The position numbers and the translations under genes are program-made. This document shows, one piece after another, positions 27,503 to 32,922 of a stretch of 32,922 nucleotides of DNA. This DNA is from Geosiphon pyriformis (Eukaryota > Glomeromycota > Glomeromycetes > Archaeosporales > Geosiphonaceae): NCBI GenBank assembly GCA_016748015.1, contig JAAOMT010000612.1:4465-37386 (forward strand). The letters are read 5' to 3'. The notes under the pieces were generated by a model. It saw only the letters and a list, made by a program, of their open reading frames with translations. It was not told the origin of the DNA and ran no database searches. How positions within the stretch are numbered: position 1 is the first letter of the stretch; every line of letters begins with the position of its first letter.

Positions 27503-28863
27503 AATATTTTCATTATTGTCACTATACTATTTTAACTCCTGTTCTTTGAAAAGATCTGACAGTGCAATGTATTGTTCATATTTTGGGTCGAAGTTTGAAT
27601 CTGAGTTGGAATTATTGTCATTATTATCACTAATTTGAATGAAACTAGAACTAGTGTTTTTGTCATCATCATTGTCGGAGTTTGAATTGGGATTGAATGG
27701 TGATTTCAATTCAGATGTGCAGCTGCTGATTGGTTTGATTTCCTCTGGGATTGTATAGATCATGTATGATAGTGGATCATAAATGAGGTCACACTTATTA
27801 CAATATTGGAAGTCATAGAGAATCAAACAGTGGTCACATAATTGGGTGTTTAGTTGTTCTAAATGCTGCTCCTACTCTTCTCTTGTAAGTGCCAAATTTT
27901 GGTAGTATTTGTGAAAATCTTCTGGACCTGTTTTTTTATCCATGAAAGCATCTGAGTTAGGAATATGAATGATATCGACCAGTTCTGGGGGATTGTTCTT
28001 AATTTCCAGTATTTCACTGGGTGTAGCACCTTCTACTTTGGCATTGGCCATTTGCTAAATCTTCTCTTCATTGTGGGGGTAACCATCTAAATGATTGAGT
28101 GTTCAGTGCTATGCTGCTGTAATCGGGGTACTATGACTCATCCAGTTATTAATAAAAATCATGTATTGGCATAAAGTGTTACATATTCCTCCTTGACCAG
28201 GAATGTCATTTCACATTCCTTTGTTGAGCAGTTGTTTGCCACAAGTGAGACATGGTTCATTGTTCCACTTGCCCTGTTTCTTTGGATAGCCATAGCATTC
28301 TTTATGGTATGGCTTACAATAGTAATGAGTTCGCATCCAGTGGTCTTTGTCTGGCGTGATCCATGCTCTCATGAAAGAAAGTTTCTTTCCACAGTCTTTG
28401 CATTTGAGTGGAATATATGGTGGTTGTGGTAGTGGCTCATGGACTAAGTATGAACTGGTCCAGCCACTGGTTATTTTGCTGGTGCTGGTAGTCTCTTCCA
28501 GTGTGGTTTTTTTCTTTTTTCCTATTCCTAATCGGCCAGTTCATTGTAGTCGTTTTTTGTTTCCCAAGTTTGGTCAGAGGTCCAGGTAAGTTTTGTTTTT
28601 TTTTGTTTTCCTTTGACATTGCCATTCCAAGAAGGTACTGGTGGCAACTCATTATGGTCTTGGTTGGCCCACGAGACTTGGTAGGCTTCCCAGGTAGGTT
28701 TCCTTATTTCTTTCTTAAATTCGATGAGTGGTTGGGCGTTACTTAGCTTAAAGTGACCACAAGTGGCTGGTGTTTGAGTATGCTGACCACTAAAGGTTAA
28801 TTGTAGTTCTTGGGTGGTCCAATTGAGGGTAGTGTGGGTTTTCAACAACCAATCATTGTCCAT
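27503..28863 (-). pseudogene. Cysteine-rich linker of element C
   Basis: Minus strand, from WLLKTHTTLNWTTQELQLTF through QVSWANQDHNELPPVPSWNG to a first Cys cluster at about 28440-28200: PPYIPLKCKDCGKKLSFMRA, HYYCKPYHKECYGYPKKQ and KWNNEPCLTCGKQLLNKG. A helical part follows, then the second cluster QLCDHC, LYDFQYCNKCDLIYDP near 27860-27780 (one Cys of the A pattern is Tyr-shifted here). An Asn/Asp/Ser-rich acidic stretch (27760-27560) leads into the dUTPase. Frames change several times. The pattern of paired C-x2-C motifs agrees with A and B, so the module was present in their ancestor. Function unknown. Confidence 0.65.
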
Positions 28864-29454
28864 GAGAGCTTAATATTATGTGGCTTCTATTGCCAAGACT
28901 TTAATGGGTATTATAATATCATTGATTTCAAATGGGAAATCATCGATTTTGCTGATTAGAGTTTTGGTTGCTCCATCAGCAGTGATTATACAAGCACTAG
29001 CAGCATGATCAACTCAGTGACTTAATTGGTCCATGAGTTGTTGTGTGATAATGCTGCCTGCTGAACTGCTGTTTAGAATCAATTTGATGGAATGGCCATC
29101 TACTTTGGCATCAGTATACATTGCTGTAATGGGTTTCTCTTCAAGGGCGGCTTCACTGAATAATGGGACTGGAGTGGTTTCCTCAAACTCAAATGGAAAG
29201 ATGGCTGCTAATGTTTTATTTTCAGTGACCATTTCTGGTGATATGTTGCTGGTAAGTTTTTGAATTGGGTTGGTTTCTAGGTTGCTGGGTTTGGCACCTT
29301 TTGGGGTAACCAGGAGACTTAAATAGTTCTGGGAATTTGGGTTTTGGGTGGCACCAGTACCTGAATTCCAAGAATGCAATCCTGGTGATAAGTTGGAGGA
29401 ACTGGGGATTGGTTGGTGGACAACCATTGCTGATCTCCAGTTTTGTTGTGTCAT
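28864..29454 (-). pseudogene. Retropepsin-like protease domain of element C, active site lost
   Basis: The open frame 29454-29014 carries MTQQNWRSAMVVHQPIPSSS (Gag tail), FPFEFEETTPVPLFSEAALE, ITAMYTDAKVDGHSIKLIL and SAGSIITQQLMDQLSH. The catalytic DSG reads NSS (29073-29065), two G-to-A changes in the coding strand, so this protease cannot work. Downstream to 28864 are KTLISKIDDFPFEIND-type strands and the region before DNDWLLKTH. Collinear with A and B. Confidence 0.82.
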
Positions 29455-31608
29455 TCTCGGTCTTTGGGTTCTGTGTTGAGGTAAGTTTTGGGGCAGTGTT
29501 TGAATGGTTTGAGATTGATAGATTACTTGTGGCTGCGATTGATATATTATAGATGGCTGCAGTTGATATATTGCTGGTGGCTGTGGTTGATAAACTGGAG
29601 TCTGATATACTGGTGCTTAATAAATTGGCTGCTGCATCATTGGCAAGTAAGTGTTTTGATTTTGCTCTTGATTTTGATATTGATTTGGAATTTGGAATCA
29701 GTGATTGGGATTTCGATGTTGATTTTCCGATCGTCAGTTATAAGTGTTGCAGTTGGCTCTTATTTGGCCTTGTTTACCACAGTTGTGGTAGACATGTGTC
29801 TCTGGCTGCCACTGCTGATTGCCTGATGTTGAGGAATGCACTTAATTTTGGGAATAATTGTAGTTTCTCTGATTACTGTGTCTTTAGAGAGGTTGATAAA
29901 TGGACTGATGGTTGTTAGCTAAGTATTCCTCAATTTTCTGATTGATGGTATCACTGATTTGCTTCAATTTGGAATCCAAATCAGATAATCCATTCATTAC
30001 TAAATTTACAGCTTGAACATAGTTGGCTTCTAGCTTAGCTGATTCGAAATTTTTGGCATGTGTAACTGCAGCTTAAAGGTTGGCAGGGTGTAATGAGTAT
30101 ATGTGTTGCAAAATGCTACTGTGCAGACCACAAATAAAATGGTTGAGTATCTGGAGTTCTGTGAAATACACGGCATCAATGGCTTGAATTTGGCATAAGA
30201 CTCTATAAAAGCATTCTAAGTATGTTGTGACTGCTTTAGTATTATTCTGTTTGATTGTGGTGAAAGTATTGGCTAGATGATTAATACTGTTATTGTTGCT
30301 AAAATATCCCAGAAAGGCAGTTTTGAATTGTTGAAATGTTTGTAGTCTGGTGGCTAAACTCTGGTACCAAGAATTAGTAGTTTTTTTGAGAAAGTATAGG
30401 ATTATCTGTAAGGCTCTGGCATCATTCCAATTGTTTGCTATGATGGTCTTGGAGATGTCATTAATCCATGCTTGAGTGTTGTCTTCTTTGCTGGTAAAGT
30501 TTTCTAACTTGGCAATAGATGTATAGACCATTTGGTTTATGTTTAGTTGTTATTGTGGCTGCTGTAGTGGTTGTTGTTGCAGTGGTTGTTGCTGAGGTGG
30601 TCTTTGTGGCTGTTGGATTTGTGGATTTGGTTGTTGAAGTGGCTGCTGAATGGGTTTGACTATCAGATCAATTGGTGAGTGATTGATAACAATATTTGGA
30701 GGTACGTTTGGTGGATTAATTAAATCGGGGTTCTGATTGTTTTGATTTTGCTAAGTTTTAATATTCGGAGTTTCAATTTCTGGATTTTCTATGTTTGGAT
30801 TTCACGGAGTTTGAACATTCAGAGTTCTGAATTCCGAGTTTTCTGAGATCAGATTTTGGTAAGTAAATCCTTAATCTTCACTTCTTTTTTCTTCTTCTTC
30901 TGATAATTTCTGTAGAGTAGCAGTTCCAAAATCTGGTTGGGATATTGGTGATCAAATTCCTGATGGTGTTGGGGATTGTGATTTAAATCCTTCAAAATAT
31001 GTGCCATATGGTCCTAGTAAGTCTTCTTTCTGTTATTTGCTTTGGAACTGAAATCTTCCAAATGTTAATGTTGCGTTTGATGTGGACACGTCTGCTGATG
31101 AAATGTTAATGGCACTTTCAGGTGTGTAGTAATATGATGGAATGGTTGGTGATTCTACTCTGTGTTTCTTCTAACTAGGTAACTGTATTCTTTTTGGTGT
31201 TGCTGCTGGTGTTTGTATTTTTCCTTTACCTTTGTCTGCATAGGTAATGGGAAATTGTTGTTGCGTGTATTTTTTAATGGTTTGATTAATTTTTCTGATG
31301 ATTGGGGCGAAACTGTGATTTCTTGGTAAGCTGGTGTGTTGAAATAATTCTGTATAGAAATTTTCTCTTGCTGACTCGATATTAACGGTTCTTTCTAAAC
31401 AGTCTGTGATTTTATTGTTGACATAATAGTTAAAGGCTGATTTGGCTGGGTAGTGATTACTGTTTAATTCTAATTGTTGGCTGTATTGTTGAAACAAGGA
31501 TTTTGCAAATCCTAAGTGGTTGGCTTCTATAATTTCTGATTCTGCCACGTTTGAATAATGTTGTTGGTGCTGGTTCTCTGTAAAATTATACTTCACAGAG
31601 AGTACCAA
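29455..31608 (-). pseudogene. gag: Gag of element C
   Basis: Minus strand. The frame is open from the LTR edge (31608) to 31171 without an ATG: LVLSVKYNFTENQHQQ, then a GTG codon at the shared position, AESEIIEANHLGFAKSLFQQ, ITDCLERTVNIESARENFYT and KKYTQQQFPITYADKGKGK. A Pro/Gln-rich linker spans about 30900-30545. The capsid core, ORF 30531-30073, has MVYTSIAKLENFTSKEDNTQ, NSWYQSLATRLQTFQQFKTA, FLGYFSNNNSINHLANTF and HPANL. The zinc knuckle near 29791-29746 reads YHNCGKQGQIRANC, with the first Cys and the His changed. Then comes the Tyr/Gln/Pro-rich tail before PR. Particle formation and RNA binding would be its roles. Confidence 0.84.
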
Positions 31609-31609
31609 A
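31575..31609 (-). other. Primer-binding region and conserved stem-loop of element C
   Basis: On the minus strand, TTTGGTACTCTCTGTGAAG follows the 5' LTR. TGGTACT is a candidate tRNA-complementary start. TCTCTGT and ACAGAGA (ends 31601 and 31575) form a 7-bp stem with a 13-base loop, as in element A. Confidence 0.5.
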
Positions 31610-31879
31610 TGTTACAGGTGATTCTTTGGATGTCGAGTGAATAACAAACCTGTAACTTGGTGCTCAAAGTGATAGGTGACGATGATAATCTGAAGGTATT
31701 TTATCTGAAAATTTTCCAATTGAGTTCTTTGTATAATGAACAGAGATTCAATGATAACAGTTTATTAGTAGTTTCCTGAAACCGTAGTTTTGTCAATTGC
31801 TTGCTCAGCTTGATAGTTGATGATTCTCCTGGTACAATATCCTTCATAAGTGTATATTAGTGCTGTTTCCTGATGTTAG

Positions 31880-32015
31880 TTCCTCCATAAGTCTTTCAAG
31901 AATAAGTATTGTTTAAGCAAGTTTATTCCTCCATAATTTCTCCAAGAGTAAGTATTGTTTAAGTAAGTTTTATTCTTTTGTAAGTCCTCCAAAAATAAAT
32001 CCTTTAATCAAGTTA
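31880..32015. repeat. 46-47-bp tandem repeat in the 5' LTR of C
   Basis: Units start at 31880, 31926 and 31973 (TTCCTCCATAAGT, TTCCTCCATAATT, TTCTTTTGTAAGT), each followed by TCCAAGAATAAGTATTG-like sequence. They lie downstream of the TATA box in transcription sense, so probably within the transcript leader. Confidence 0.8.
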
Positions 32016-32274
32016 ATAGACAACAAAAAAAATAAAGAAAAGATAAAAGAGAAAATAAGAAATAAGCCAAGACGATTTGCAAGTTAATATCCCATCAATA
32101 GCTGTGATCAAGAGCTATTGTTCCAGTATGGTTAAGTATCAGTTACTATTAACACTTCATGTTGATAGTAAAGAATGAATTTGATATAATAAATAATTAT
32201 TTATTTAAGAATTGTGGTAACTAAGCTAAGGATTTTTGGTGTCTCTTTTTTTTTTCTGCTCCTAACACTACTGC

Positions 32275-32460
32275 TATATATACATATTTGAGATTCTTCA
32301 ATTCTTCAATTCCTTACAACAGGAATCCTGAAATTCCTGGAATCCTGCAATTTCTGATGAGAGGAATCCTGGAATTCTGGAATCCTGCAATTTCTCACCA
32401 GAGAATCCTGAAATTCCTGGAATTCTGCAATTTTTCTGAGAGGAATCCTAGAATTTCACA
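32275..32460 (-). promoter_or_regulatory. LTR promoter region of C: GAATTCC-type array and TATA box
   Basis: Read on the minus strand, repeated GAATTCCAGGATTCC and GAATTTCAGGATT units (about 32460-32320) precede TATATATA (32282-32275). This is the same order and spacing as in element A. Confidence 0.5.
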
Positions 32461-32535
32461 TTTACTACATCTACTTCTGATTGGCTAATATCTACTTGCT
32501 AATAATAATTTACTTCTTATATTCTATGAATAACA

Positions 32536-32539
32536 ATGG
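32536..32539. repeat. Target-site duplication of element C, right copy (ATGG)
   Basis: Exact match to 22200-22203. Confidence 0.9.
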
Positions 32540-32922
32540 CTTTTTGTTACTCTTTTCTATTGAATTTTATTTGCAACATTTTCCACAAGCTAAAGAATTT
32601 GGATTATATACAAAAATTTTATTGACTATTAAAATTGAACTTAGTGTTAATGTTACTATTGTATTATATATATTTATTTTTAAAACATAATATGTTGAGT
32701 CTAGATCCAAATTTCCATTTTGTATGATTATATTTGAATTATGAAAAGCATTCAATATGGATTTATTTGTCCCAAAAAAGTTGATTTTTAATATATTTTT
32801 AAAACTATTAATTAAACTTTTGCTTGCTAATACTAAATATTGGTCAAATAATGAATATGATTGCTAGTATAGAGCTCTTTTTTAATTGCAGATGCCAAAA
32901 TTGGTGTGAAAATGTATTTATT
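32540..32922 (-). other. Right flank, AT-rich; weak minus-strand reading frame only
   Basis: On the minus strand, 32863-32570 is open for 98 codons without an ATG. It includes DQYLVLASKSLINSF, INFFGTNKSILNAFHNSNII, LDLDSTYYVLKINIYNTI and NPNSLACGKCCK before TAA at 32569-32567. The other strand also has a shorter open run, so either could be chance. Its Cys-Gly-Lys-Cys-Cys end and protein-like composition make a decayed gene fragment possible. No RNA gene, repeat or promoter is seen. Confidence 0.25.

Larger units (their letters stand above)
22204..32535 (-). mobile_element. Element C: full-length Ty3/gypsy-type LTR retrotransposon with dUTPase and 3' ORF, reverse orientation
   Basis: Two 926-bp LTRs (22204-23129 and 31610-32535) with exact ATGG target duplications. 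Coding runs right to left: Gag, PR, Cys-rich linker, dUTPase, RT, RNase H, IN, ORF3. It shares protein sequence and LTR ends with A, but its LTR has a tandem repeat that A lacks, so it is a related subfamily. The LTRs differ at many positions, mostly transitions, indicating an insertion older than B. PR and RNase H active sites are damaged, whereas RT YLDD and the IN finger and core are kept. Confidence 0.95.
31610..32535 (-). repeat. 5' LTR of element C (right end)
   Basis: Same 926-bp length as 22204-23129. In + strand reading it starts TGTTACAGGTGATTCTTTGG and ends TTCTATGAATAACA. It contains the tandem repeat (31880-32015), TATA box and GAATTCC array in the same order. Confidence 0.94.

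Noticed and set aside
28193-29918. Several + strand open frames rich in Leu/Val/Trp
   Set aside because: They are antisense to the Gag, PR and Cys-rich linker of element C, whose minus-strand domains are recognised.
727-32535. Nested insertion of one element in another
   Set aside because: Each element has its own paired LTRs and target duplications, with unrelated flanking sequence between them.

Overview
This window looks like a repeat-dense, very AT-rich piece of a fungal nuclear genome. There is no bacterial gene organisation: no operons, no Shine-Dalgarno-led genes and no RNA genes. Almost everything is accounted for by three full-length Ty3/gypsy-type LTR retrotransposons with an unusual architecture: Gag, protease (PR), Cys-rich linker, dUTPase (DUT), reverse transcriptase (RT), RNase H (RH), integrase (IN), then an extra 3' ORF. 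From memory this type of gypsy polyprotein is common in arbuscular mycorrhizal fungi (Glomeromycotina, e.g. Gigaspora/Rhizophagus relatives). I infer such a host with moderate confidence and cannot check it here.

Layout. (1) 1-726 plus 10675-11544: one decayed protein gene with a C-x2-C/C-x2-C zinc ribbon, split by element A; the frame is continuous across the insertion once the element and one target copy are removed. (2) 727-10670: element A, + strand, 853-bp LTRs. (3) 11822-11928 plus 21860-22076: a cysteine-rich decayed reading frame split by element B. (4) 11929-21855: element B, + strand, a different family with 967/990-bp LTRs; the least decayed of the three. (5) 22204-32535: element C, - strand, 926-bp LTRs, same superfamily branch as A. 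(6) 32540-32922: right flank, AT-rich, with only a weak reading frame.

All three elements begin TGTTA and end in TAACA or TAATA, and are flanked by 4-bp target duplications (A: TTAT/TCAT, B: GTGT/GTGT, C: ATGG/ATGG). B could be read as a single Gag-Pol polyprotein if three 1-bp indels and one 17-bp tandem duplication were absent. All copies carry many in-frame stops, mostly at expected Gln (CAA/CAG), Trp (TGG) or Arg (CGA) positions, i.e. C:G to T:A decay. None of the three encodes an intact polyprotein. Each also has a damaged catalytic site somewhere: the RT YLDD in A, RNase H in B and C, PR in C.

The most interesting items are: a conserved, unrecognised ORF of about 216-225 codons between the end of pol and the polypurine tract in all three elements, ending in a shared DxxxAQ-type C-terminus; the dUTPase and paired cysteine clusters between PR and RT; and the decayed zinc-ribbon gene, which carries 19 stops but no frameshift over about 530 codons.
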